Shown here: piece by piece, positions 12,804-24,127 of the stretch | Layout: each line of letters opens with the position of its first letter | Position numbering within the stretch: position 1 is the stretch's first letter | Origin: Dicaeum eximium | Taxonomy: Eukaryota > Chordata > Aves > Passeriformes > Dicaeidae | DNA: 64,000 nucleotides | NCBI GenBank assembly: GCA_013396995.1 | Contig: VWZP01002400.1 | Span: forward strand, 248,001 to 312,000 | Direction: 5' to 3' | The notes under the pieces: generated by a model | The model's database searches: none | What the model saw: the letters and a program-made list of their open reading frames with translations, nothing else | Told to the model about the DNA's origin: nothing | Made by a program: the position numbers and the translations under genes

Positions 12804-14645
12804 ATTAATAAATATAAATGATGGAATATACAGAATAAATATCAATTAATAGAAAATACAATCTGAGTTTCTCCAAGGTTTACTCCTCATTTGATATCTG
12901 TATATGTAGAGATACCTGTATGTGCAGGTATAGTTTGACACAGCTACAGCTCAATTGCTGGGAATTATTTCATTCTAAGGAGGCACAAAACCTTGGAAAA
13001 ATAGACTTGGAAGGGACAGGCAGGTATCATTTGGACTGTCTGTGGGTCTAAGGTAGCATCTGCTGGTTTGTGTCTCACTGTATTTTTGTTTCTAACCAAT
13101 ATTTAATATCTATAACACAATAGAGTTTATTGCTCCCAGTGGGTATCATATGCAAAGGCTTTCTCATCCTATTATCATTAGAAATATTTCTCTAATGTGT
13201 GAGCTGGATATTCCTTGTGCAGGCCAACCTGTGACTTTTTTCACCTGTTTGCTGTGGTCTCATGGCACAGAGTGCTCTCTTTTCTATACTGAAAACCTCT
13301 TACCACGTCCCATTTCCTCTGCTTGTCTTTTGACTGAACAGTCCTTCTTTTTTAACCTTTTCTCATAAGCCATTTTTTCTCAACCTGTGGTCACTCTCAT
13401 TGCTTTCCTTGAATTTTGCCTAATTGATCCAAATCTTCCTCACAGTGCAGAACTAAAAGTGGACTCAGTGAAACTGAAGCACTGTAGACTGAAACTATTG
13501 TTCCATCTGATTGCTAATTATTCTGGCCTGAGACTGTAGAAACCCAGTGAGCTCTTCCAGAATTGAATACAATCTTTTTCAGACCATTTCTCCAATTTCT
13601 TATGTTCACCTATAAAGCTCATTTTATCTGTAAAAAAATCAAAAGTTTCACTTAGCCCTGTTACTGGGAACCTCCAACTTCATCTTGCAATATTCAAAAT
13701 AAAGTGCACATTAAACATCAAGCTGCAGCATGACATGCCTGATAAGCACTACTAATCAGGTGCATTCACACTAATTAATCAAAATGAACTTTTTTTTTGT
13801 TTAAAGCTGCCTTACTCACCTTTCCTGGGTGAAATTTTTACCCTTTAGTATTTAAATGTATTATAGGAAAACTCACTTGGTGCCTGTGTCAGAGGCTGGA
13901 AGAAGCAGCAGCTTTCTGAGCATCTCCATAAAAGTAATTGTGAACTGTAGATTAAATGAATCCAAAATTATGTTCCGTGTATGAGTCTTTTGGTGAACCT
14001 AAACCGAAATGTGACACAAGGTCAGGAATTTCCTAATTAGTGAATAAATGAGTTAGAAGAGGAAAATGATAAACATAAGTGACAAAAATGTCTGCTGCTA
14101 AAATTATCACAGAAATAAGTAGTTAAAACTCCTGAACTTGATTTTCCCCTCATTAAATTTGATCTAAATCAAAATGTGTTGCTCAAGAGCTGAAGATTTA
14201 GCGCACTCAAAACTTTAGAGACACAGACTTCCATTAAGTAGAGAGGGCAAATGGAACAAAAATACTTTATAAATAAAGAAACAAGATCAAATTTTAGATC
14301 CTTTCTATCTGCTTATTGAGATGTACAGTTTCTCTGAATGACAGTGACCATGACAGAGTTGATCTGGATTAACAAACCTCTTGACAGGAAAAAAAAGTCT
14401 TCAAAAACAATACCAAAACAAACAAAAAAGTGACCAATCAGTTTTGAATGGATCCTAGTAATATGCATTTCTGTGAAACACAAACAATGTTCAGTGTGAG
14501 CACAAACTTGGAGAAAAAAAGAATTTAAATAGGATACATATCTATTGTGTAAGCAGTTTAATGGGTCTTACTTTAAGCCTTGTTGATCTGGCTTGGGCAA
14601 AATACACCATCAGACTACATCAGCAGGTACAGAAGTGGAGCAAGC

Positions 14646-14670
14646 TAATCCTGGAAAGGAAGCCTTTATA
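14646..14670 (+). promoter_or_regulatory. CRB1: Candidate promoter of the CRB1-B first exon (CRX/OTX-type site plus TATA-like box)
   Basis: TAATCC, the core site of the photoreceptor homeoproteins CRX and OTX2, lies at 14646-14651. A TATA-like TTTATA follows at 14665-14670. Another OTX core in reverse orientation, GGATTA, is at 14366-14371. A start about 30 bases after the TATA-like box would leave a 5' leader of roughly 65 bases with no upstream ATG before 14765. Such six-base motifs occur often by chance. The call depends on the exon downstream, and no transcription start is shown by sequence alone. Confidence 0.35.
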
Positions 14671-14764
14671 CTAAGAAGTGTTGTGAATTTTACAGAAATT
14701 TACTCTGTCAACTGCTTAAGTGCTAAACAATCTTTTTCTTTTGGAAATTTTCCCGTGGAAAAAG

Positions 14765-14816
14765 ATGGTTTCAACTAGGATACAAGTTTACATCATTTTA
14801 ATGACAATGTTTACAG
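14765..14816 (+). CDS. CRB1: Candidate alternative first coding exon of CRB1 (CRB1-B type), signal peptide
   Basis: The ATG at 14765 sits in a strong initiation context (A at -3, G at +4) and opens a 17-codon peptide, MVSTRIQVYIILMTMFT. It has an early Arg followed by a hydrophobic core, as in a cleavable signal peptide. It ends with one base of a split codon, then a good donor (CAG|GTAAAT, GT at 14817). That phase is exactly what exon 6 (18636) accepts, giving Gly-Thr-His-Cys and an in-frame protein. Known biology: vertebrate CRB1-B starts at an alternative promoter and first exon within intron 5 and is expressed mainly in photoreceptors. That this exon is the avian equivalent is inferred from position, phase and peptide character. 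It would replace the EGF repeats of exons 1-5, leaving a shorter ectodomain. Exon 5 itself is not in the window to compare. Confidence 0.7.
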
Positions 14817-17800
14817 GTAAATATTTTCTTTTTGTGACTGTGAATGTGCACTTAGACTGCATTGAATGTGTAGAACCTATCCAGATTGCTTGCTTGTAGT
14901 TCTTTGATATTTATTTATCAAAGGGGGGACTGGAAAGGCAAAAGGCTGTAAGCAGATTTCTAACCCAAGGTGTGTATCAGAAGTGTCATTTGGATAATAC
15001 TTTAATAATTGTTTAATCAAAACAAAAATCAGTGGTGTTCAGCAAAATTATGCTTGAATAATTGCTTTTGTCATCCTGCTTCTGCAGGAAACTTTTGCTG
15101 TTAAATTTGGGAGTTTAATTAAGAGGTTAACAGTTAGAAAATAGCCACCATCTCGTAATAATGTGTAAGTGAAAAAAGGAGACAGATGAGTGATGCTGTC
15201 AAATTGAATCAAAGGAAATGTTTCATCTCCGTTTTGAAAAAAAAAATCACAGATGGGAAGAGTAACCACCTTTAAAAATATTCACATTACCTGAAATTTT
15301 AGGTCAGGGTGTAATATATTTAGAAGAGAAAATGCTGTATTATTCTACTTTACTTCTTCTCTTAAAAAAGTAAGTTCTCTGCTTAGCTGAGTTAATGCAT
15401 GTAACCACTGAAAAAAATGGTTGCCTTTGCACTTGTTTTGGTATGACTTACATCTTTTGAGAATACATTTTTTACATGCTAATGTCTCCAACCTGAGCTA
15501 TTTGAACTGCTTATACAGTTCTATAAATATTGACTAATCCTTTTATCTAGAGTGCTTTAATCTTGACTGACAGTGGTCTTTGCTTGCATAGCAATTGGCA
15601 GATAACAAGCAGTACCAACACTCCTTGCAAGAACAACTGATTTATTTATTTTTGATACGAAAAAAGTGACTTATTATTTGTCTTTTGGGGTGACCTATAT
15701 TTGTGTTTGTGCTAATCTTGTTACGAAATATTAGGCCTATATATGTAAGTGCATACACATGTATATATCTATATGCACAAATCAATAAAATAATTATTTT
15801 GCAATGTATTTTTAATATCATTACTTTAAATATAAGCACTGTGTTGAGACACTGAAATGACTATGGAATTTATGTATTTAAGTGGCTCTATAAAAGTCAC
15901 TTTATATTTAATAACTGATACTATTAATTTTCTATGGACAAAGAACACACATAATAATAATAATAATGATAATAATAATAGTAGCTCCTCATAAAACTCA
16001 TTTCTTTGTTGGACATTGATGATTTCTTTTATCAAATTTCTTATCTAAATTTAAAGATAAAAAATATATATGATTTTAAAAAAGTTTTAGCAATCTCATT
16101 GAATAATTTTGTTAACTTTATGTCTTATTGGATGAAGTAGAGAGCAACATAGACATTACAGATTATTGCAAAGCTACATGCACGTGTATCATCCTTTCCA
16201 CAGGCAAGTCACTATTTTAAAGTGTGACTCAGACCACAAGTTACAAGGCAAAGGGAATATCTGGCAGGTGCTGTGGGATAATAAGGTAACACACAGAGAA
16301 TCACACCACATTACTGAAAATGCAACAGCTAAGGATCTGGCCATTCACAATGCTGATTTTTTAATGAAAGGTTTCACCAGGGCTCCCAGTCTCTAAATCC
16401 TTAAGCACAGTCTGTCCACTCTGAAGCCCTATGACAAGGCTAAGCACAACCTGACCCAAGTGCTTGTGGGCTGGACTAATTTTTATCTTTGACACAAAAA
16501 CCCCAAAGAGACCTGCATTTCTGCAGCCATCATATTAAAACTGAGTTGTATAAAAGACCCGAGGACACGTTGTTCTCTATGTCAGAGATGTCATCTTACC
16601 AGGGAAGGGAGCAGTATCAGGCAGGAGATGTACTAAAACATTGACCAAAACGGGAAACAGCTCACAATAACTTCACTTTTCATATACAGGAGTAGCAAAA
16701 GCAGGACAAATTGCTAACACTGAAATTGCCTCAAACTGGACAAAGCAGACATGGCTCTGGCCCCCAGTCAGGAAGGGTTTGGGAACTGCACTTCACTTGG
16801 AGACAGTCAGCCCCAATGAGTCACATTTCTGCCAGATGCCACTGCACATTAAGGTACACACAGACACCTCTCATTGGAATAAAGATGAGCCTGGCTGGAA
16901 AGCAGAGAGAGGCTGCTGCAGCAAAACCCCTCTGCCAGGCCAGAGACAGGCACTAGCTGTGCTCAATAGCCTGAAGCTCCAAAGGGAAAGTCAGTGTGTG
17001 CTTTAATTGAGGACTGATGAGCGAGCTGGATCACTGCAGAGAGTCTTTGTGTACCTGCTATGACCACTTCACTCTGGCTAATCTTTTAAACAAATCTCTC
17101 CCAATTTTCAGCTCCCTCCTGGCTCTCCTGTACTTACCACTCTCCCAGATGGGTCCAGTTAAAACTGTGACTGAATAAAGTGGACAGGCAAGGAATTTGC
17201 CTGAGTAGCTACACTTATCTACTGCTATTTGAAACAATTCATTGTGGCTGAATGCTGCTCTCTAATTTTCCATGAGGAATGGCTGTGTTTTGTTATAGAA
17301 ATAAAGCCTGATGTGAATTTGTACATAAAGCTAGGTGTGGTGCCTGGTACACCCAGCTGTCACTTTGTGAGCCTCAGCACATCTCATTACCTGATTTACA
17401 GGCAGCAGTTTTGCTGTGGGGATGGATGAAAAGTTATCTATTTAATTTGTGCTGGTGATATTAGTTTGAAAACCATCTGCAAAGTGTTTCTGATTTTTCT
17501 CTAAGATAACAAGGGAAGGGAAGTGGAAATGTTAAGAGCTTCACTTAGCATGAGTTATCAAAAAAGTATTTGGATATTTTGACTGCTTCCAAGGGAGATG
17601 AGAAACAGATTTGCCCTGATCCGCTGCATGCATATCAGTCACTTGATTGCTCAAGGGAGAAGTTACTGTAATTACTGCTTTAGAGATGAACAACAGCGCA
17701 GAGGGATAAACAGATTAGTTTTACAAGAGGAACAGATTTGGGTTTGTTGGTGAATGGGATCCAGCAGACCCACTTAGGCCACATCTAACCAATTACAATG

Positions 17801-18635
17801 GAGTTGAGATGAGGAGTTCTCCTTTTACCAGATATATCAGTAGCCAAGCATTATATGGAAGAAGAGGAAATGTGAGACTGTATTGACAATCTCCTGCAGG
17901 AGCGCTCTCATCACCCATCAACCTCCCAGATGCTTGAGAGAATATTCCTTTCATCTTTTCTTGCTTTATATTTTGTATAGAGGAGAGGTTAAAAAGTTCC
18001 CCTGTAGTAAATACTTTTTGCTGTACAAACGTTTTGGAGGCATGTTCACCCATTTGTCAGTCTGACCCACCATGCCAAATATCACTTGTAAGTCCTGTGA
18101 CTGTCACTTGAAGAGCGTTGCTCCAAGATGTTTCATATGGGACCAGGAATAATAGTCTGACTGAATGAACATATAAAAGAAAGAATGACCAGCAGATCAT
18201 CCTCCAGCTCATCCCCGTACTATATTATGGATAGGAATTAAGCAACAACTCTCGGGGTTTTTGTACGTGATAATTCGGTTCCTTACAAAGCATTCTAATT
18301 TTCTACCACAGGATATGCGGGAAACAATTTCTTGATCCCATCTGATGATGTTTATCCTAATTTCATCACATTATCCATATAACTGTCCATTTTTTTTTTC
18401 TTTTCTCCAAAATGTGGTTGTCACTTAGGTGTTTACATAATACTTTGCACAAGGAAACCATGACAATTGAATGGCCTTTTTATATTTAAAGTATATTTTT
18501 TTAATTGTCCATCAAGTATTTCTCAAGGCATTCCCCTCTAATAAAAGATAAACTAATAAAACACATTATTAAAATTGTTATTTTGGGCTCCAGTTTATTC
18601 AAACCAGAATGCCTAATTCTTTGTTTGTTCTTCAG
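14817..18635 (+). other. CRB1: Intron between candidate exon B1 and exon 6
   Basis: AT-rich intronic DNA with an imperfect AAT microsatellite at 15951-15980. It ends in a pyrimidine-rich acceptor (TTTGTTTGTTCTTCAG) at 18635. I see no other exon, RNA gene or clear transposon. Confidence 0.65.
15951..15980. repeat. (AAT)n microsatellite, imperfect
   Basis: About ten ATA/AAT trinucleotides with one interruption (ATGAT near 15967). Confidence 0.85.
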
Positions 18636-19583
18636 GTACTCACTGTGATGAAGACGTCAACGAATGTTACACGAACCCTTGCCAAAATGGTGGGATCTGT
18701 GAGAATTTTCCTGGAAATTACACTTGCCATTGCCCACCTGCAGATAAAGAAGGGATTTTTTATGGTGGCTGGAACTGTACAGAAGTCCTGCATGGCTGTA
18801 CTGATCATCAATGCCAAAACAATGGAATATGTATCCCACATTTAAAAAATGGCCAACACGGATTCAGCTGCATATGTTCACCTGGGTATACTGGAATACA
18901 CTGTGAAACCATAACCACGTTTTCTTTTCAAGGAAACAGTTTCCTTTTGTTGAAGAATCCCCAGACCCATAAAAAGGATTTTTTCTATAATATAAATCTG
19001 AGGTTTCAAACTGTGCAACCCACAGCTTTTCTGTTTCACCGAGGGGAGAAAAACACCTTTGCAAAGTTGGAATTACTGAATGGCTACTTACGCTTATCCG
19101 TGCAAGTCAATAATCAGCCACAGGCTCTTTTGCATATTCCACATAATGTCAGTGATGGAGAATGGCATTCAGTGGAGGTAACCTTGGCAAGAGCTGTTAT
19201 TCTTAATTTGCTTGACAGCTCTTGTGTAGAATCCTGTCTCAATAAAACGTCTGCTAAGATAGATAACGAGCCGGTGATGTTTGCGTTTCAGAGCACATTT
19301 TTGGGCGGCTTACCAGTGGGGAACAGCAACTCTCTGCAGAACACCTTTAATACACATTCTGCACCTTCATTTGTAGGCTGCCTGCAGGATATTGAGATAG
19401 ACTTGAATGTTGTTACTCCAGAGAATGTATCATCTGGGTCATCTTTAAATGTCAGGACAGGATGTGCTAAGAAGGACTGGTGTGACCCCCACCCGTGCCA
19501 CAACAGGGGACGCTGCACCAACCTGTGGCTGAGCTACCACTGCGACTGCTACCGGCCCTACACGGGGCCAGACTGTGCAACAG
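18636..19583 (+). CDS. CRB1: CRB1 exon 6: two EGF-like repeats, laminin G domain 1, further EGF-like repeat
   Basis: This 948-base exon is phase 1 at both ends and adds 315 whole codons plus a split codon at each border. Residues 3-47 form a calcium-binding EGF with DVNEC and a beta-hydroxylation-type CENFPGNYTC. Residues 54-89 form a second EGF. Roughly 92-278 is a laminin G domain with the conserved FLGGLPVG and PSFVGCLQDIEID segments. Residues 281-315 are another EGF (WCDPHPC to GPDC). N-glycosylation sequons include NYT, NCT, NVS and NKT. The exon begins after TTCAG and ends at CAG|GTAAGG. It is 9 bases shorter than the 957 I recall for human exon 6. CRB1 is a type I membrane protein of the apical Crumbs complex in photoreceptor and Müller cell contacts; these domains are extracellular. 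The similarity to human CRB1 makes the identity secure. Confidence 0.97.
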
Positions 19584-19681
19584 GTAAGGGACAGCTGCTG
19601 GCCTCTGTGTTTGATGTGCCTGCTGAAAACGTGACCATGAACAGCCCTGTTCGCCTGGCAGCGAAACAGCGTGACCCTTAG
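19584..19681 (+). other. CRB1: Read-through extension of exon 6 (possible secreted CRB1-C-type terminus)
   Basis: If the exon 6 donor is not used, the frame stays open for about 32 codons (GKGQLLASVFDVPAE and onward, with an NVT sequon) to TAG at 19679. The product would end after laminin G 1 and one EGF, without a membrane anchor. Shortened secreted CRB1 forms ending by retention after exon 6 are described in mammals. I see no nearby AATAAA, and open read-through of this length is not unusual by chance, so support is weak. Confidence 0.25.
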
Positions 19682-22600
19682 GATCTCTGCAGCTTAGTGT
19701 CAAGTGGTAAGCCAGGGCAAGAGCTTAGTAGTGGCACACCTTTGTTATTTTCTAGTTACTTTCCCAGGAAGGCTGCTTTTCAGCCTGACAAAGAAAAAAA
19801 ACCACATCAGGCTAAACTGGTGGATTCCACTCCTTTGGTTTTAAAGTCTTCTCCATGCTCTTAGCACTCTGTAAACTCAGAAAAACTGTAGTTCACTGGA
19901 GGTTATCCATACTGAGTAAAATTTAGAAAGCAAGCAAGTTCACCTGGAGTTTAAGACTTATTTTCAAAGCATTCTTTGACAATTTTATCCTTGAGCTCTC
20001 TAGGTTTTTATAAAGAGATTCATTTAAGGTAATGAAAGGCAAGCAAAAGTACTGCAAGTTAAAAAAAGACAGCTTCCAATTTTGAAAAAATGAATGAGAT
20101 TATACTCTTAGCTTAATCTGATAAACCCAAGGAGCAGGCAGGGCTTCAGCAGCTGGCAACAGGGTCCATTCATCCCTCAGCTGGTCCCAAGGTGGGGCTG
20201 GACAATCCCCAGTGCAGGCTGCTGTTCCCAGAGAGCTCTGTGGGGACAGAGGGAGACATGGCCCTGTCTGGGTGAGCAGAAGAGCCCATCTCAGCAAGCA
20301 GCTTCCGTGGCAGTGGTGAGCAGGAGCACAAAAGCTGCAGATGCCTGTAGCACTTTCCCTGCTACAAATGATCGTTGCAGTGCAGGCTGGGGCAAAGTGG
20401 AAGGACAGCAGAGGTCCCTGTCCAGCTCCCTGCTGCATCTGCTGGGTGAAGCCCCCTAGAGCTGTAAACACAGCAACCCTCTGTAATGCTTTGGGGTGAG
20501 CTGTGTAATCCTTCCCCAGGCAAAGTTGCAGGGATTACAAACAAGCAGTTTTGTTTAAGAAAATTGCACAGGACTCAGTCTTCACGCCATGCCCTTGCCC
20601 CTGCCTCCCTCACCCACACATGGTCAGAGCAATGTTTTGGGAGCAAGAATTACAAACATGTATACATACATTAGTATTTTATGTAGATATATTTGCCAAG
20701 TGGACTGGAAAAAATTAAACAACAGCAGAGCCATGGTCAGATTGGACTGGACAGATCCTAAAGTGGTGTAAACTGGCGAGGCTGCAGTGCTGCCAGTGAA
20801 GCTACATGGATTCACATCAGCTGAACAACTGGCCTCAGGGGTTATTGAATGCATTGCTGCAGAAGCTGGGCCTTCAAATACATTTCAAGTGTTTCAATAC
20901 AACTTCATTTTGTATGCTCTGCCTAATACTTATCAATACCTTTCAATAGTTTTTCCTTTTGGTTTTATTGCAAAATGACAAAGTCTGAGAGGTAATTGTA
21001 ACAGACTTCTTTGAAGTGTAGCTGTAATTTATCCAAATATTTGGAAGGCAACTTTTGAATATAGGACAACATCTGGGAAATAAGTTTGCCTCCTTATATA
21101 AAGCAAAATTAAAACCATTCAGGGCCAGGAGCAGCTTATACTGGCATTAGAACTGTTGAGAATGATTAGAAAGTATGCCTTTTTTTTTTCCTGCTGACCA
21201 CAATATGCCTTGCTAATCGTGGCACTGTGCCATTTTGGTACATAGGTTTTAGATATATGTCACACGTAAAAGCCTGTGGCAGGTTTCTAAAGAGGCAGAG
21301 TGGGGGAGGCTTGTGGTAAAGGATGACATGAGCAATCCTGGTGTCTTTCTGAAGAAAAGTTGCTGCCAAGTATTTAATTGACAAGACGCAATATTTTCTC
21401 TACATGTACAAAATAACAAACAGATGTTGACTCATTTTGATCAACATCCAGATGTTGTGACCCAAGAGGTTAATATTGACCAAGGTGATGCTAGTCATCT
21501 CATCAAACAGATGAGGATGATGATATATGTGTATATTTATAAATAGAGAGAAATGTGACAAGGTAATTGTAAACATGAAATACCTTTCTGGAGATCAAGG
21601 CTTCTTTCTAATACTGCAGTTGTGGAATCCTCAGTTCAGCAGAATTTTTCTTTTTACCCTCATGAAAAAAAGTGTCTCAGTCTCCAGTACCACCTTAAGA
21701 GAAGATATAACTTAAAACTCTTGTATGTAGAAATAATTATTTGTTGAAATTGGTGTTTTGAGTCATTAAGTTTGTTTAACAAGTAGGTGTAGATATATAG
21801 GCAATCTTATTCACAGAAATAAACTATTTCAGATTAAATTAAGAAATTGTCTGTTTAGGAACAAGTATGGGATTTATTCCTGTTGCTAAATAATATGACC
21901 ATAACCCACAGCAGTGCAGTGTGGTTATTAAGGGTCTGTTGGGGCTTCATGGTCTGTCCCACATTTTCATTTTTTGTTTTTATGCAGTCATAAAAAAGGT
22001 AGTTCTGCAGGCAGAAAGTTGGCCTATGACATCCTGCTCCAGGGGTTTTACTGTACAACAGACAACTGAATCTTTAGCTATGTGCATTTAAAAAAATCTT
22101 GGTTTATTTTTTCTAGGAATTTGATGTATGAAAAATAGCTCCTGAAACTGTTTAGGCAGGAAGTCTGTAATATTGAGGACAAGATCACAAAACTTATAGT
22201 GTAAAAACAGAAGCACTTTGTTGTTCCTTAAAGAGATGATTCATCAGAATAAAATATAGTTTTGGCTACATATTTTGCATCCTTAAAAGACTGAAAATCA
22301 TTACTGAAAATAAGGGGTAAAGGGCAGACAGATGGTTTTGCTTTAATCATTTTAATTGATAAGCACAAAGAAAAGAACCTTACTTGATCCTGGATCAGGT
22401 TTCTCCCACAGCTCTGTGGGCACTCAGGGACTGAGCAGGATCCATGACTGGATACAAGTTGATGTAGGTGAGCTTATGTCGAGCCCCAGCAACAAAAAGC
22501 ACCACACAGGTGATCTATTCACAAAGAGGGCTTTGCCCAGCAGCTTTCGGTGATTGGAATCTGTGCAAAAAACACCACAGAATCCCAGAAATGCATTAAC

Positions 22601-22978
22601 TTCCGTGGTCATCAGAGGATCAAAGCAGGTAGGTTCTTTCCAAAATGATCTTTCTGAGGACCAATGCAGGGAACTGTAGAAATCTGTCCTTGTTTAACTA
22701 CTTGAAAACACAGCATTACACAGAGCATGATAAAGAGGAAAAATGTGCCCAATTATATAACATCTGGTCCTGCACAGGGGCTTAATGCTACAGCCATGGA
22801 AGCCAACAGGAATTTTGAAACAGAAGCTATTTACAGCCGGACCAAGTCTTTGTTCATCCATAAATACAAGCACATCTTACTACCATACATAAATATCACC
22901 AGAACTTGTTATTTAATCATTGCATTTGCTCCTTTGTGGTTTAGCCCTAACTATTTTATTTTTCTCCCCTCTCTTCTC

Positions 22979-22995
22979 TTTTTTTTTTTTTTTTT
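22979..22995. repeat. Poly-T run next to the exon 7 acceptor
   Basis: A run of 17 T bases within a longer pyrimidine stretch, 27 bases before exon 7. It probably serves as the polypyrimidine tract, because the last dozen bases before the AG (CTCTAACCTCAAG) are only moderately pyrimidine-rich. Confidence 0.85.
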
Positions 22996-23022
22996 ACCTT
23001 TTCCCATATCTCTAACCTCAAG

Positions 23023-23573
23023 AGTACATTCCAGGCCGGTTTGGGTCCGAGGACTCCTCAGGCTATGCTGCATTTCCTGTTGGTTCCACTCAGAATGAGA
23101 ACTTCATCATATCGATGTTTGTCCGAACCCGCAAACCTTCCGGCTTGTTACTGGCTCTGAGAAACACTACTTACCTCTACATAAGAGTCTCTTTGGAAGG
23201 TGGGAAACTCACCATGCTAGCTCCAAATTCCATGAAGTTGTTAGGGAAACACTCAGTGAGCGATGGAAACTTTTACTTAATAACGTTAAAAATAGAACCA
23301 AATAAAGTGGAGTTGTTCCAGTCCTCTCACTACATAGGCTTTATTTCTACTCCAGCACTAACCATCCAAAGTAAGGATATTCTTTACATTGGAGGCCTAC
23401 CAGATAAGAAGGAGACTGACAGAAATGGCAGGTATTTCAAAGGCTGCATCCAAGATGTAAGAGTGAATAACCAGCCGCTGGAATTCTTCCCCATCACCAA
23501 TGCACCAAATTCTCTTATCAACCGCACTCTGATCAATGTCACCCAAGGCTGCACTGGTGACAACCTCTGCAAG
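23023..23573 (+). CDS. CRB1: CRB1 exon 7: laminin G domain 2
   Basis: This 551-base exon starts in phase 1, where its first two bases complete a Glu codon begun by exon 6, and ends in phase 0. It encodes EYIPGRFG, a laminin G domain (FVRTRKPSGLLLALRNTTY, then DILYIGGLPDKKET and FKGCIQDVRVNNQPLEFFP) and the linker NVTQGCTGDNLCK. These match the second laminin G domain of human CRB1 nearly block by block. The donor is AAG|GTAAGA and the acceptor CTCAAG|AGTAC. Sequons NTT, NRT and NVT are present. The human exon I recall is 548 bases, so this one carries one extra codon. Laminin G 2 is part of the extracellular region between EGF repeats and carries many retinal-disease substitutions in people. 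Confidence 0.97.
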
Positions 23574-23961
23574 GTAAGAATGACATTTTTCAGAGCATTT
23601 TCACATGCTTATAATGGGGAATTTGAAAAATGTTTTTAGTACGTTCCCACACATTATTTGATTATAATGACAGATTAGAAAAACATGCAAAAATGCTAGA
23701 AAGAGCAGGTTTTGTTAAACTGTGCTACATATGATGCGTATCAGAAGCAAAATGTATTTGCATAGAGGAGAATGAAACCATTTTGAGATTGGAGTGCTGT
23801 TTCACTAATTATTGAACATGCTGTACTGTCATGATACTGGTCTTTATCATTCTCCATCTGAAATGAAAAGAAAACTTATTTTGCCAAACAGAGCCCCATG
23901 CCTAGAGTTGTGTCCAACAGCCTTGATTGCTACTGAGGTTCTCTCTTCTCTTTCCCTCTAG
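23574..23961 (+). other. CRB1: CRB1 intron 7
   Basis: A short 388-base intron (GTAAGA to a CTTTCCCTCTAG acceptor). Nothing else is recognisable in it. Confidence 0.95.
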
Positions 23962-24127
23962 TCCAACCCTTGCCACAACGGTGGAGTGTGCTATTCAATC
24001 TGGGATGACTTCACTTGCACGTGCCCCCCTAACACCGTGGGGAAGGCCTGTGAGGAGGTTAAGTGGTGTGAGCTGGGGCCCTGTCCTCATGAAGCACAAT
24101 GCCAGCTGGTGCACCAAGGATTTGAAT
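23962..24127 (+). CDS. CRB1: CRB1 exon 8: EGF-like repeat and start of the next
   Basis: A 166-base exon, phase 0 at the start and phase 1 at the end, the same length as human exon 8. It encodes one EGF (SNPCHNGGVC to GKACEEV) and most of another (WCELGPCPHEAQCQ to FE). The donor is GAAT|GTAGGT at 24128. A second GT four bases downstream (AG|GTACAT at 24132) looks plausible but would put exon 9 out of frame, so I reject it. With the chosen donor, the split codon T|GT restores a Cys followed by LANAVF, as in human. That Cys corresponds to human Cys948, the residue changed in the commonest CRB1 retinal-disease allele. Confidence 0.95.

Larger units (their letters stand above)
1..14600 (+). other. 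CRB1: CRB1 intron 5 (3' part), non-coding
   Basis: I see no supported exon here. The next confirmed exon downstream is equivalent to human exon 6, so this stretch should be intron 5. No reading frame has the six-cysteine EGF spacing expected of exon 5. The sequence is AT-rich with scattered GC-richer patches at about 970-1260, 2690-3000 and 11380-11560. It also holds a TA dinucleotide run (8217-8234), an A17 run (9489-9505), a CR1-like end (about 10580-10650), a GC-rich 24-base tandem duplication (11431-11478) and a perfect hairpin (12768-12803). The intron assignment is inference from gene order. Confidence 0.7.
19584..23022 (+). other. CRB1: CRB1 intron 6
   Basis: A 3.4-kb intron. It has a GC-richer, CAG/CTG-rich patch at about 20100-20560 and is otherwise AT-rich. 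The 3' end is unusual: a T17 run at 22979-22995 lies shortly before the acceptor CCTCAAG at 23022. No other gene is seen. Confidence 0.9.

Noticed and set aside
12960..13075. Possible antisense CR1 fragment (ACTTGGAAGGGACAGGCAGG)
   Set aside because: Only about ten bases resemble the reverse CR1 block, which is too little to call.
1..14600. CRB1 exon 5 or earlier EGF exons
   Set aside because: No frame with EGF cysteine spacing and flanking splice sites was seen. They probably lie upstream of the window.
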